DNA from: Cytophagaceae bacterium
GTDB taxonomy: Bacteria > Bacteroidota > Bacteroidia > Cytophagales > Flexibacteraceae
NCBI GenBank assembly: GCA_947441055.1
Contig: CANETC010000012.1
Location: 1-35,069, forward strand
Direction: 5' to 3'
DNA length: 35,069 nucleotides
The notes under the pieces are model-generated. The model was not told the DNA's origin, did not search any database, and saw nothing but the letters and a program-made list of their open reading frames with translations. Of this stretch, positions 1 through 8,548 are shown one piece after another. The translations under genes were made by a program, and so were the position numbers. How positions within the stretch are numbered: position 1 is the first letter of the stretch; every line of letters starts with the position of its first letter.

Positions 1-667
1 TATTGATGGCATCCGCAATGTTGTAGACAATGTCCATTGCATGAGAAGCGGCAGCCGGATCAGCAACAAGCTGAATTCCGAAAAGCCCTCCTGGAGTACC
101 TAGGATGTAACCCAATGGATAAATTGCCCAACCAACCAATACGAACCAAGCCAAAACTCTCGTAGCCTTCGCTACTTGTGGTCCAGCGGTTTTGGCCAGA
201 TCAGCAACTTCACCAAACCAAACAAGATACGCGATATAGAAATAGGCTGCTCCAGAAATTACACCCCACATAACACTGCTGTCACGATCGATGGTTTCTC
301 CGAAATAGCCTGTTACCAACATTACCAATGAAGCAAAAATCAACTTCCACAATAGGGAAATTTTAGCGCCTGCTTTTTTAGTAATGAGATAGAATTCAAC
401 GCACATCAAAGGCACAGTAAGAATCCAGTCTACATAACGGAAAAAGGTTGGGGAATCGCCTGTTTCAAGGTTGTAACCTCTCATGTAGTAGTAGTGTACT
501 GCTGCAATAAAAGTAATCAATCCTGATACTAGGACAGATGTTCTCCATTTTTGAGGCGTGTTGTTGAGCTCAAAAAAGAAAAAGACTGATGAGGCCATCA
601 TGGCCATCGTTCCGATGAAGAATGTGAATGCAACGTAATTGTCGCTGGCAATCTTAAGGTGTTCCAT
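1..667 (-). CDS. Proteorhodopsin-like light-driven proton pump (3'-truncated by window edge)
   Basis: A microbial rhodopsin missing from the ORF track because it runs off the left edge. Translating from the ATG at 667 gives 222 residues before the edge. Helix C reads RYVDWILTVPLMCVEFYLI, with Asp80, Thr84 and Glu91 at the acceptor, Thr and donor sites of proteorhodopsin (the DTE pattern of outward proton pumps). Met88 is at the spectral-tuning position, as in green-absorbing Bacteroidota forms. His58 matches the His that pairs with the acceptor Asp. Trp180, Tyr183, Pro184 and Asp219 fit the retinal pocket. Gly135 in helix E aligns with bacteriorhodopsin Trp138, the carotenoid-antenna window in xanthorhodopsin. 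The last visible residues, YNIADAIN, stop directly before the expected Schiff-base Lys; the one remaining base is compatible with a Lys codon. No cleavable signal peptide is evident. Light-driven proton pumping across the inner membrane is inferred from the motifs. Confidence 0.95.
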   Translation of the reverse strand, partial: MEHLKIASDNYVAFTFFIGTMAMMASSVFFFFELNNTPQKWRTSVLVSGLITFIAAVHYYYMRGYNLETGDSPTFFRYVDWILTVPLMCVEFYLITKKAGAKISLLWKLIFASLVMLVTGYFGETIDRDSSVMWGVISGAAYFYIAYLVWFGEVADLAKTAGPQVAKATRVLAWFVLVGWAIYPLGYILGTPGGLFGIQLVADPAAASHAMDIVYNIADAIN

Positions 668-1120
668 TTTTTGTTTTTTAATTTTTCCTACTCTTAAGGC
701 TTTTCGGATTCTCCATGTTTTTTTAGTTGATTTCCATCTTCAACTTTGTTTCAACAAATCAATGAAAATATTGTTTAAAAAAGCAAAATAAAATTTCAAA
801 ATCAGTTAGAAATACAAAAGAAAATAATTTAAAAACCCTTTTGGACGAACAAAAAAGTCAAAAACCGCAACCTAACATTCATTAGACAAAATTACTTGCG
901 GACACCTTTCGGCGTTTTCCCGAAACATTCAAACCAAGTAACTCGATAATGATAGAATCCGCATTGAATGTAAATTATGATGGGAAAATCACAGAACCTG
1001 GCTGAAAAACATCATCCGGAAGATTTAAAAAAGAAAGGGAGGAATCTGGATTTATAAATTGATTTCATTCAGCCCATTTTGACTTTCATGCAAAATGGCC
1101 AATACAAATTTCAATTTTCC
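668..1120. other. Intergenic stretch upstream of the rhodopsin gene
   Basis: About 450 AT-rich bases without a convincing gene. A minus-strand TAATTTTG (894 to 887) fits the Bacteroidota -7 box TAnnTTTG, but there is no TTG at the usual distance and it would leave a leader of more than 200 nt. A hairpin, CCATTTTG/CAAAATGG (1074-1081 with 1091-1098), lies just past the Uma2 stop; it lacks a T run, so it is a weak terminator at best. The bases before the rhodopsin ATG are A-rich, as is common in this phylum. Confidence 0.5.
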
Positions 1121-1708
1121 TTACCATTCAAACACTTCCAAGCCCTTGATGGAAAAACCAGGAACACTTTGAATTGGGATGTCTCCATCCTCAGTATAGT
1201 GTCCGGCTAAATGGTATTTTCCATTTTCGAGTAGGAAAATTTCAATGACCCTCTCCGCAGGGAAAACGACCCAGTATTCACCAACACCGGCCTCTTCATA
1301 CAAGGCGTATTTTACTTTAAGGTCCTGGTTACCTGAATTGGGTGATAGGATTTCAATAATGAAATCCGGACTGCCCAGACATCCCTTTTCGTCAATTTTT
1401 GAGGCATCGCAAACCATGAACAAATCCGGTTGAACCACCGTTGTAATTTGCTCATCGTTAAATCCTTTTCGAATGAGGCGCACATCAGACGGTGCGGCAA
1501 ATAATTTACAAGGAGACTTTTTTATCTGATTCCAAATTATGCCGTGAAGGTTGGAAGAAACCATCTGGTGCTGACTTCCTGGTGCTGGTGACATTTTCAC
1601 CACCTTGCCCTTGATGAGTTCTACCATCTCCGAAAACTGCCAGGCCAAGTAGTCAGCGTATGTGTAGGATTTAGACAAATCCAGCTCCTCAAAACGGGTG
1701 ATGGGCAT
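1121..1708 (-). CDS. Uma2 family (DUF820) PD-(D/E)xK nuclease-fold protein
   Basis: A protein of about 195 aa from the Uma2 family, small proteins with a restriction-endonuclease-like fold that are common in cyanobacteria and some Bacteroidota; their cellular role is unsettled. Family hallmarks visible here are an N-terminal 'Y..Y' region, ELIKGKVVKMSPAP, the acidic site in VQPDLFMV, the acidic site in FIIEILSP, a following DLKVKYALYEEAGVGEYW and the terminal SIKGLEVF. The ORF track starts at 1729 on a TTG codon. I prefer the ATG at 1708, because a -7-type box TACCTTTG (1739-1732) lies about 24 bases upstream and would give a leader of about 20 nt. No methylase or specificity gene is nearby, so it is not part of a visible restriction system. 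Confidence 0.85.
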   Translation of the reverse strand: MPITRFEELDLSKSYTYADYLAWQFSEMVELIKGKVVKMSPAPGSQHQMVSSNLHGIIWNQIKKSPCKLFAAPSDVRLIRKGFNDEQITTVVQPDLFMVCDASKIDEKGCLGSPDFIIEILSPNSGNQDLKVKYALYEEAGVGEYWVVFPAERVIEIFLLENGKYHLAGHYTEDGDIPIQSVPGFSIKGLEVFEW

Positions 1709-1731
1709 TGGAATGGGAATTTGAATCAAAT

Positions 1732-1739
1732 CAAAGGTA
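1732..1739 (-). promoter_or_regulatory. Putative -7 promoter box of the Uma2 gene
   Basis: TACCTTTG on the minus strand matches TAnnTTTG, the Bacteroidota housekeeping -7 element. It sits 24 bases before the chosen ATG. No TTG is seen at the -33 distance. Confidence 0.4.
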
Positions 1740-1891
1740 ACAGAAAGACCTAAAAAATACGAAAGACATATTGGTCCAATTTTGGTTGGATACGGAATAG
1801 AATCTATGCCAGATTGTAATTCCCACAGGCATTGAAATCTTTAAAAGACATACGCTTTTGAACTTCGAATTTTGAACAGATTAAGCCAACC

Positions 1892-2329
1892 CTACCTGCC
1901 TGTACTTCCGTAACCTCCGGCGCCGCGTTGTGTATCGCTGAGGTCTTCCGAGGCCTGCCATTCCACGGTTTCATGCCGGGCAACCACCAGCTGGGCGATT
2001 CTTTCGCCGGGCACAATGGCAAAAGGCTCGTCGGATAAGTTCACCAGCAAAACCTTGATTTCGCCCCGGTAATCCGAATCCACAGTGCCGGGGGAATTGA
2101 GAACCGTAAGCCCATGTTTAAAGGCCAGACCAGAACGCGGCCTTACCTGAGCCTCATGGCCTTCCGGCAATTCGATAAACAAACCGGTTGGCACCAATTG
2201 CCTTTGCAGTGGACCCAACAAAACTTCCTCTGCAATGTTGGCACGAAGGTCCATTCCGGCAGATCCGGCAGTTTGGTAAGACGGCAGTGGAAACGCCGAT
2301 TCGTTGCGAACTTTTACCTGAATTTTCAT
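1892..2329 (-). CDS. dut: dUTP diphosphatase (dUTPase)
   Basis: A trimeric dUTPase of 145 aa, the usual family length. It hydrolyses dUTP to dUMP and diphosphate, keeping uracil out of DNA and supplying dUMP for thymidylate synthesis. All five conserved motifs are present in order: AGMDLRA (24-30), RPRSGLA (63-69), [11 protein letters not shown] (81-91, with the catalytic Asp and uracil-discriminating Tyr), GERIAQLV (108-115) and [10 protein letters not shown] (135-144). Motif 5 has Tyr where Phe is more usual, a conservative change on the ring that stacks over uracil. The ATG at 2329 is 3 bases past the pepP stop, so the two genes are very likely one transcript with pepP first. Confidence 0.97.
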   Translation of the reverse strand: MKIQVKVRNESAFPLPSYQTAGSAGMDLRANIAEEVLLGPLQRQLVPTGLFIELPEGHEAQVRPRSGLAFKHGLTVLNSPGTVDSDYRGEIKVLLVNLSDEPFAIVPGERIAQLVVARHETVEWQASEDLSDTQRGAGGYGSTGR

Positions 2330-2332
2330 CCC

Positions 2333-3622
2333 TTATGCATTCATAATTTTTTCAATCTCATCGGCATCCACCGGAATTCCAGCCATCAAATCGATGGGTT
2401 CTGACTCGGTAACCAGGTAATTGTTTTCCAGACGAATTCCCAGACCTTCCTCCGGAATGTATATGCCAGGCTCGCAGGTAAAGACCATGCCAGCTTCAAT
2501 AAAACGGTATTTCGAACCGAGATCGTGCACATCCAGACCTAAGTGATGGCTGGTTCCATGCATAAAATATTTGCGGTAAAGTGGTTTTTCAGGATCCTGC
2601 TTTTCTACCTCTTCTGCCTTCAGCAAACCAAGTCCGATGAGCTCCCTTTCCATGAGTTTACCCACACGCTTTTCATATTCCAAAAGTGTTGTGCCGGGCC
2701 TTAAAAGATTGGATGCCTCCCGCATAATGCGCAGAACTGCATCATATACAGCACGCTGTCTGGCTGAGAATTTCCCATTCACTGGAACACAACGGGTCAT
2801 GTCGGCATTGTAATTGCCATACTCAGCCCCAACATCCATCAAAATCAGATCGCCATCTTTACAAGCTTGGTCGTTTTCACCATAGTGCAAAATATTGGCA
2901 TTGGGTCCGGATGCTATGATCGGTCCGTAGGCAAAACCTTTCGAACCACGGCGCAGAAACTGATACGAAAATTCAGCCTCAATTTCATATTCCAATACGC
3001 CAGGTTTTATCATACCAAGTACCGAAAGGAAACCTTCCCGAGTGATGTCAATGGCTTTCGAAATCTGAGCAACTTCTTCTTCTTGCTTGATGGCACGGAT
3101 GTTTTCCATTACAGGCGCCAATCTTTCAAAATGGTGAAGCGGAAAGCGGTTCATTAAATCCCGAATCAACCTGTCGTTTCGTGTCTGTGTTTCTACCACA
3201 GCGCGGGGATGCTCGTTGGTGCTCAGGTACACATGCTCCGCAACATTCAAAAGTGGCTGAAGCAAGGAATGAAATTCAGAATTCCACTTCACCACACGAA
3301 TGCCCGACATTTCACTTGCCTGGTCTTTGGTGAGTTTATATCCCTCCCAAACGCGAATTAAATCGCTCGTTTCCTTTACAAACAGAATTTCCTTCCATTC
3401 CTGTACCGGGGCATCCGGGAAAAGCACAAGGATTGTATCCTCTTGATCTATGCCGCTGAGGTAAAACAAATCGTTGTTCTGGCGAAACGACATATGCCCA
3501 TCCGCATTGGTGGGAAGAATGTCGTTTGATTCCAGAATTACAATGGAATTGGGCTTGAGCAGTCGGGATAAATTTTTCCGGTTGCGTGCATAAAGGCCGG
3601 AGGCAAGGGGTGTGTAACGCAT
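2333..3622 (-). CDS. pepP: Xaa-Pro aminopeptidase (aminopeptidase P)
   Basis: A cytosolic metallopeptidase of 429 aa (M24B, pita-bread fold) that removes an N-terminal residue preceding proline. The N-terminal domain (about 1-170) carries the typical R.N.D..YLSG stretch (RQNNDLFYLSGIDQEDT). The catalytic domain has the five metal ligands in order: Asp263 (LMDVGAEYGNYNADMTR), Asp274 in the same stretch, His359 in HGTSHHLGLDVHD, Glu384 in CEPGIYIPEEG and Glu399 in GIRLEN. These match Asp260, Asp271, His354, Glu383 and Glu406 of E. coli PepP. The start is the ATG at 3622. A TATTTTG box (3675-3669, minus), one base shorter than the usual -7 consensus, could serve as promoter. It is followed at once by dut. 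Confidence 0.96.
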   Translation of the reverse strand: MRYTPLASGLYARNRKNLSRLLKPNSIVILESNDILPTNADGHMSFRQNNDLFYLSGIDQEDTILVLFPDAPVQEWKEILFVKETSDLIRVWEGYKLTKDQASEMSGIRVVKWNSEFHSLLQPLLNVAEHVYLSTNEHPRAVVETQTRNDRLIRDLMNRFPLHHFERLAPVMENIRAIKQEEEVAQISKAIDITREGFLSVLGMIKPGVLEYEIEAEFSYQFLRRGSKGFAYGPIIASGPNANILHYGENDQACKDGDLILMDVGAEYGNYNADMTRCVPVNGKFSARQRAVYDAVLRIMREASNLLRPGTTLLEYEKRVGKLMERELIGLGLLKAEEVEKQDPEKPLYRKYFMHGTSHHLGLDVHDLGSKYRFIEAGMVFTCEPGIYIPEEGLGIRLENNYLVTESEPIDLMAGIPVDADEIEKIMNA

Positions 3623-3708
3623 GAAATAAAGCTTAAGACAGGCAAGTTTTTCAATTGCTGCGGGCTTTCAAAATAAAATGTTGATTTGACTGAATACAGG
3701 ATAAAAAA

Positions 3709-3734
3709 CAAGGGCCTGCTAGCAGGCAAGCCCT
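3709..3734 (-). terminator. Rho-independent terminator of the lamin-tail/CHU_C gene
   Basis: Read on the minus strand, AGGGC...GCCCT arms enclose an inner CTGC/GCAG stem, followed by TTGTTTTTT. It lies just past the stop codon at 3766 and separates this gene from pepP. Confidence 0.7.
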
Positions 3735-3765
3735 CAAAATTTGAATTGGTTTTATTAACCGGAAC

Positions 3766-5940
3766 TTAGCGATTCAACTCCACCCATCCAGAAAGAACGA
3801 CGCCTCCTTTGGTGCCGGCCTGGTAAAAATAAACCCCGGAACCTACTTTATCATCTGGCCATTCTTTTTTATAACCGGCCCCGAAATCGCTTACTTTTTG
3901 TCCCCAGCGGTTGAATATCTGCAGATATTGAATCTCTTTGCTTCCAAAATCAAGGAAACGATTTTCGGGAGCTCCATTACCAAGAACAAGGTTTATGATT
4001 CCGGTTGGCAAGGACCGAATGGCCTTACAAACTATCCCATCTCTGGGATCGAGAATATGAATTTCTGCTTTCACCTCCGGGCTGGTACTTTCTGGTATCA
4101 AATTCAGGGAGGTGAAGGTTTTGTCCAGCACCTCAGATTTGGAAACCATCCATTCTGCAACCTGCCATGGATTTCTGTCGGATTTTACTTTTACAAGCAA
4201 TGCCTGGCCCGGAACCGCTACATCTGGTAAAGAATACAAGCTGCATTCAAATGGAACCGTGTAAATAGAATCGCGGATGGTCTTACTCTCACAACCCTGG
4301 TTGTTGGTACAGGAAAGACTAAAAACAACCCACTCCTTTTTGTTGGTGCTGGGTGTGCTGATGCTGAACAAACTCGAATCTTTTCCACTGAAAGTAACCG
4401 CTTGCGGCGCAGAAATGGGGATCCATTTGTAATTCAAATCCGGCCGGGTATCTCCAATCACGATTGCAGGAACACCCTCGCAAACAGAATCCGGTGAAGT
4501 ATAGGGACAAAGTAAAGGCTGCACAATGGCCTTAACCTCAATGCGTTGTCCGTTACACCAGCTGGAATTCGGAAATTCCACCCAAAACGAGGTCGTTTGA
4601 CTTACAGCAAAACGCAAAGTGTCTTTGTTAATCAAAATCGGACTTCCACCACTTGCATTTTCATACCAGGCAATTCCACCCGGATTGGGCATAGGAATCG
4701 GCGGCACCACAAGCGTGGCAAGTCCCGGAGAACAAAGTGTATCATTTACAACCGGAATTTCCGGCATTCCAAATCCATTCACCCTCACAATTTGATTGAG
4801 GTTGTAAGCTCGTCCACGAGTTGGATGCTCAAACCCAAGTGTGTTTTTGTATCGGTATGGAAAAACACGGTAAAAGAAATTTCCCGCCCCCGTCAATTCT
4901 GTGTAGGTAGTTGTTGCTGCTCCTGTATTGTCCAAAAGAGCCGCTACGGTAACTGTTTGGATTCCGCTTCCGAAGGTACTTCCAACCAAATATTCTTTTC
5001 CTTGAGTCGGCAAACCAAAATTATCCGTTGTGTTTCTTACCACCATGTAGCCACAGGTCTGGTCAGAAGAAACCGGGTCTGTCATGTTGTTCCAGGTAAG
5101 ACTGATTGTAAAGTTGTCTAATTCCACCGGACAAATTGTTTGATCTACAAAATCCGGCGCACGCAAATCAATGAGCCATTGGTTGTTGGCAGAACCATTG
5201 CCAATGCCTTCAAATGGTGTATCACTTATTTCAAGTTTCCCATTTGATGTGGTCGATTGTATTCCAGAACTAAATCCAGCCAAAGTGCCGCTTAGCATGA
5301 TCAGGCTTGAAGTCGCCTGAATACCAAACTCATAAAATGTAAATGGCCCATCGGGACAAGGTGGGGTATCACCATTTGCGGTGTTGATATCGGTCCAGTT
5401 GGATGAGGTGGAATAACAGGGGGTTCCGATGACAGAACCATTTGGGTCAGCATCATGCCCTATGCCATGAACCATTTTTCCGGATGGATTTACAAGCTGC
5501 ACAAAATCACCACCTTCGGAAAGAAAAAGTGTGCTGGTACCTCCTCCCTCAAAATAAACCGGATTGCGGCAACAAACCCGAAGAAAGCCATCCGATTTGT
5601 CATAATCATATTTAGTTACATCATCGCAATTGCTGTCATCTGTGCCAGTGGCGTGGTCGATGATGATGACAGTGCCGGCGCGAAGGTGGTTCCAAAGTGG
5701 GGCGCTTGTTGAAAAGCGTATTTTAGGTTGCCAGCTGCTGGTAGAGGAATTGTTGTCGCCCATGTACCAGCCACGGAGATCTAAATCGTCCTTCACAACC
5801 ACAAGCTCTGTCCATTCGTCATTCTGGGCAGATGCATTTTTGTATTCATTTACTACAATTTCCTGTGCACTGATTTTGGTAGAAAAAAGGCCAAAGCCCA
5901 GACACAGAAATAGAAACAAATTCTTTGCGGAATTCCTCAT
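3766..5940 (-). CDS. Secreted T9SS cargo protein with lamin-tail, Fn3/Ig-like and CHU_C domains
   Basis: An extracellular protein of about 724 aa. I chose the ATG at 5940 rather than the track start at 5967, because it opens directly on a signal peptide (MRNSAKNLFLFLCLGFGL...SAQ). The mature protein begins with a lamin-tail-like domain (IVVNEYKNASAQNDEWTELVV... to about 150). A Fn3-like region follows (DNFTISLTWNNMTDP...), then an Ig-like domain with WYENASGGSPIL, a PKD-like segment (PDSVCEGVPAIVIGD...) and a C-terminal CHU_C/gliding-motility type domain (YLQIFNRWGQKVSDFG...GVYFYQ). That last domain marks export by the type IX secretion system. No enzymatic motif is visible. Adhesion or surface display is an inference from domain type. 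A -7 box (TACATTTG) ends only 4 bases before the ATG, suggesting a nearly leaderless mRNA. Confidence 0.85.
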   Translation of the reverse strand: MRNSAKNLFLFLCLGFGLFSTKISAQEIVVNEYKNASAQNDEWTELVVVKDDLDLRGWYMGDNNSSTSSWQPKIRFSTSAPLWNHLRAGTVIIIDHATGTDDSNCDDVTKYDYDKSDGFLRVCCRNPVYFEGGGTSTLFLSEGGDFVQLVNPSGKMVHGIGHDADPNGSVIGTPCYSTSSNWTDINTANGDTPPCPDGPFTFYEFGIQATSSLIMLSGTLAGFSSGIQSTTSNGKLEISDTPFEGIGNGSANNQWLIDLRAPDFVDQTICPVELDNFTISLTWNNMTDPVSSDQTCGYMVVRNTTDNFGLPTQGKEYLVGSTFGSGIQTVTVAALLDNTGAATTTYTELTGAGNFFYRVFPYRYKNTLGFEHPTRGRAYNLNQIVRVNGFGMPEIPVVNDTLCSPGLATLVVPPIPMPNPGGIAWYENASGGSPILINKDTLRFAVSQTTSFWVEFPNSSWCNGQRIEVKAIVQPLLCPYTSPDSVCEGVPAIVIGDTRPDLNYKWIPISAPQAVTFSGKDSSLFSISTPSTNKKEWVVFSLSCTNNQGCESKTIRDSIYTVPFECSLYSLPDVAVPGQALLVKVKSDRNPWQVAEWMVSKSEVLDKTFTSLNLIPESTSPEVKAEIHILDPRDGIVCKAIRSLPTGIINLVLGNGAPENRFLDFGSKEIQYLQIFNRWGQKVSDFGAGYKKEWPDDKVGSGVYFYQAGTKGGVVLSGWVELNR

Positions 5941-5944
5941 GGGA

Positions 5945-5952
5945 CAAATGTA
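5945..5952 (-). promoter_or_regulatory. Putative -7 box directly abutting the start codon
   Basis: TACATTTG on the minus strand matches TAnnTTTG. With the usual spacing, transcription would start at or one base before the ATG at 5940. No clear -33 TTG is present, so chance occurrence remains possible. Confidence 0.35.
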
Positions 5953-6079
5953 GGCTGACATTTCCATTCAGAATTAACTTCCCGACCAGTGAAAGAAATT
6001 AATAATTGAATTTTAATCCTCCAGACAAGAAAAACGACCGATTGACCCTTTTCAAAACATTATGATGGCTGTTTGGTTT

Positions 6080-6087
6080 TAGCTTTG
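6080..6087 (+). promoter_or_regulatory. Putative -7 promoter box of the TonB-receptor operon
   Basis: TAGCTTTG matches the Bacteroidota -7 consensus and would give a leader of about 29 nt before the ATG at 6120. No TTG is found at the ideal -33 spacing. Confidence 0.5.
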
Positions 6088-6119
6088 CCGTTTCAAACGA
6101 ATTACCCGCAGGTTTTTTT

Positions 6120-8546
6120 ATGCTTTTTAAATTCGAACGCTCAGCGCTCTTAATAGTTTTTTTCTTCAGCTATTTTTTAATTCCCCAAAACATTTCCGCT
6201 CAAAACCAGAAAGCAACGCTCTCGGGTTATATCAAAGACGCTTCCAATGGTGAAGCGCTGATAGGCGCTGGGATTTTTGTAGAGGAACTGAAGCGGGGCG
6301 CAACTTCCAATGTTTATGGTTTTTATTCACTGACCTTGCCAGCAGGAAATTACACTGTGAAATTCCTTTTCCTTGGGTTTGTAACCGAAACACGGTCGGT
6401 TTCCCTCCTGGAAAATAAAACCATGAACATCGACCTCAATGAAGAATCCCGGCAAACGGGAGAAGTTGTCATCACAGGTGAACAAAAAGAAATTGAAGCC
6501 AATGTGCGCTCCACCCAGATGGGCGTAAATAAACTCGACATTAAAACCATCAGTAAGATTCCGCCATTGCTCGGCGAAGTGGATGTAATTCGCTCAATTC
6601 AGTTGCTTCCCGGCGTTTCTACTGCAGGCGAAGGCGCCTCCGGTTTTAATGTGCGTGGTGGCAGCATAGACCAGAACCTCATTTTGCTGGATGAAGCACC
6701 AGTGTACAACAGTTCCCACCTTTTTGGATTTTTCTCGGTGTTTAATCCCGATGCAGTAAAAGATGTGAAGTTGATAAAAGGTGGAATTCCAGCCCAATAT
6801 GGCGGACGAATTTCTTCCCTTTTGGACATCCGCATGAAGGAAGGAAACAACAAGAAGTTTGAGGTGAACGGCGGAATTGGATTGTTGTCTAGTCGTTTTG
6901 CCATTGAAGGCCCAATCATCAAAGAAAAAATGTCTTTCATTCTGGCTGGAAGACGCACTTATTTCGACTTGTTTTTTCCGCTTTCCACCAATGCTGGATT
7001 GAAGGAAACCATCGCGTATTTCTACGACCTTACTGCCAAAGTAAATTACAAAATCAACGATAAGAATACCGTTTTCGCCTCTGGCTATTTTGGCCGCGAC
7101 CAATTCGGTTTTGGCTCAGCCTTTGGTTTTGAATGGGGAAATGGAACCACCAGCCTGCGCTGGAACCATGTGTATGGACCGAAATTATTTTCCAACCTCA
7201 CAGCCTTTTACAGCAGTTATGATTACGCCCTCAACATTGAATCTGCCGCAACAGGAGATGAATTTAAGTGGAGATCCACCATCCAAAACCTGAGCATCAA
7301 ACCAGAATTTACCTGGTATGCCAACGACAAAAACACGGTAACCTTTGGAGGTCAGGTTTTGCATTACAACTTCCTTCCAAGCCAAACAACCGTGAGCAGC
7401 AACGGGGTAAAAGGCGATCCGGTAAGTCTGCCAAGGAAATATGCACTTGAGAATAGCATTTTTATCAGCAATGACCATGAAATCAGCAAAAGACTTAGCC
7501 TGACTTATGGTCTTCGCTATTCCAGATTTTTCAACATCGGTCCTGGTACAATGGTCAATCTTGGGGATGCCACACCCGGAGTGAGAAAGCCTTACACCAT
7601 CGACAGCATAGAATCTGGAAAAATCATCGCCGACTATGGCAATTTTGAACCCCGGTTTTCTGCCAAATACGAAATCAATGATCAAAGCTCGCTCAAAGCC
7701 AGCTACAACCGGATGGCCCAGTACATCCACCTGCTCAGCAATACCCAGGCCTCGGTTCCCTTGGATGTTTGGAATCCAAGCAGCAACAACATAAAACCTC
7801 AGATTGGCGATCAGGTCGCGATGGGCTATTTCCACAATTTTAACTGGATGGAAAATGACTATGAATTTTCCACGGAGGTGTTTTACAAAACCATGCAAAA
7901 CCAGATTGATTACATCGATGGTGCAGAATTATTGCGAAACCAAGCTTTGGAAGCAGAACTTTTAAGCGGAGATGGAAGGGCGTATGGCCTCGAATTGTTT
8001 CTGAAAAAACGCAAGGGCCGTTTCAACGGATGGATTTCTTATACCCTCAGCCGGTCGGAAAGAAAAGTGGCTGGCATCAACAAAGAAACCTGGTATCCAA
8101 CGCGTTTCGATAAAGCCCACAATTTGTATCTGGTTGGAAATTATGAATTAAACAAGCGCTGGAGCTTCTCGGCGAACTTTGTTTACAGTTCTGGCGTTCC
8201 CGGAACATTCCCCACCAACCGGATTGAATACCAGGGATATATCATTCCCCACAACAGCAACAACCTCCGAAACAATTACCGGATTCCTTCCTACCACAGG
8301 CTGGATTTTTCAGCCACATTCGATCCGAAAAAGAACGAAAACCGGAAATGGAAAGGCACCTGGACTTTTGGCATTTACAATGTCTACGCCAGGAAAAACC
8401 CGTTTGGCATTTACTTCAGACAAGAACCCCCAACCGTGTCCGACAACCCAGCCGACAGGGTTACCCAAAGCACGAATACACAAGCGGTTCGCTTTTCTGT
8501 ACTCGGCACAATTGTTCCATCTGCAACCTACAATTTCAGTTTCTGA
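6120..8546 (+). CDS. TonB-dependent outer-membrane receptor with carboxypeptidase-regulatory-like N-terminal domain
   Basis: An 808-aa TonB-dependent receptor that takes up a ligand through a 22-strand outer-membrane barrel powered by TonB-ExbBD. A signal peptide (about 1-28, ending SAQ) is followed by a CarboxypepD_reg-like domain (ATLSGYIKDASNGEALIGA... to about 110), a linker, and the plug domain with LPGVSTAGEGASGFNVRGG and LLDEAPVYNSSHLFGFF. The remaining 550 or so residues are barrel with alternating aromatic strands, ending in ATYNFSF with a terminal Phe, as outer-membrane barrels do. It is not a SusC homologue by length or neighbours. The next gene, 2 bases on, is a DUF4249 lipoprotein, a recurrent partner of this receptor subclass in Bacteroidota. 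The ligand cannot be told from sequence. Confidence 0.92.
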   Translation: MLFKFERSALLIVFFFSYFLIPQNISAQNQKATLSGYIKDASNGEALIGAGIFVEELKRGATSNVYGFYSLTLPAGNYTVKFLFLGFVTETRSVSLLENKTMNIDLNEESRQTGEVVITGEQKEIEANVRSTQMGVNKLDIKTISKIPPLLGEVDVIRSIQLLPGVSTAGEGASGFNVRGGSIDQNLILLDEAPVYNSSHLFGFFSVFNPDAVKDVKLIKGGIPAQYGGRISSLLDIRMKEGNNKKFEVNGGIGLLSSRFAIEGPIIKEKMSFILAGRRTYFDLFFPLSTNAGLKETIAYFYDLTAKVNYKINDKNTVFASGYFGRDQFGFGSAFGFEWGNGTTSLRWNHVYGPKLFSNLTAFYSSYDYALNIESAATGDEFKWRSTIQNLSIKPEFTWYANDKNTVTFGGQVLHYNFLPSQTTVSSNGVKGDPVSLPRKYALENSIFISNDHEISKRLSLTYGLRYSRFFNIGPGTMVNLGDATPGVRKPYTIDSIESGKIIADYGNFEPRFSAKYEINDQSSLKASYNRMAQYIHLLSNTQASVPLDVWNPSSNNIKPQIGDQVAMGYFHNFNWMENDYEFSTEVFYKTMQNQIDYIDGAELLRNQALEAELLSGDGRAYGLELFLKKRKGRFNGWISYTLSRSERKVAGINKETWYPTRFDKAHNLYLVGNYELNKRWSFSANFVYSSGVPGTFPTNRIEYQGYIIPHNSNNLRNNYRIPSYHRLDFSATFDPKKNENRKWKGTWTFGIYNVYARKNPFGIYFRQEPPTVSDNPADRVTQSTNTQAVRFSVLGTIVPSATYNFSF

Positions 8547-8548
8547 GC

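Noticed and set aside
1121-1708. Part of a restriction-modification or defence island
   Set aside because: The Uma2 protein stands alone between a rhodopsin gene and dut; no methylase, specificity or toxin gene is nearby.
6594-7898. Antisense ORFs inside the TonB receptor gene (6594-7103 and 7185-7898, minus)
   Set aside because: They sit wholly opposite a well-supported receptor and show no domain, signal peptide or start context.
8348-8548. N-terminal extension of the DUF4249 ORF given by the ORF track
   Set aside because: It lies inside the receptor gene; the lipoprotein signal begins exactly at the ATG at 8549.
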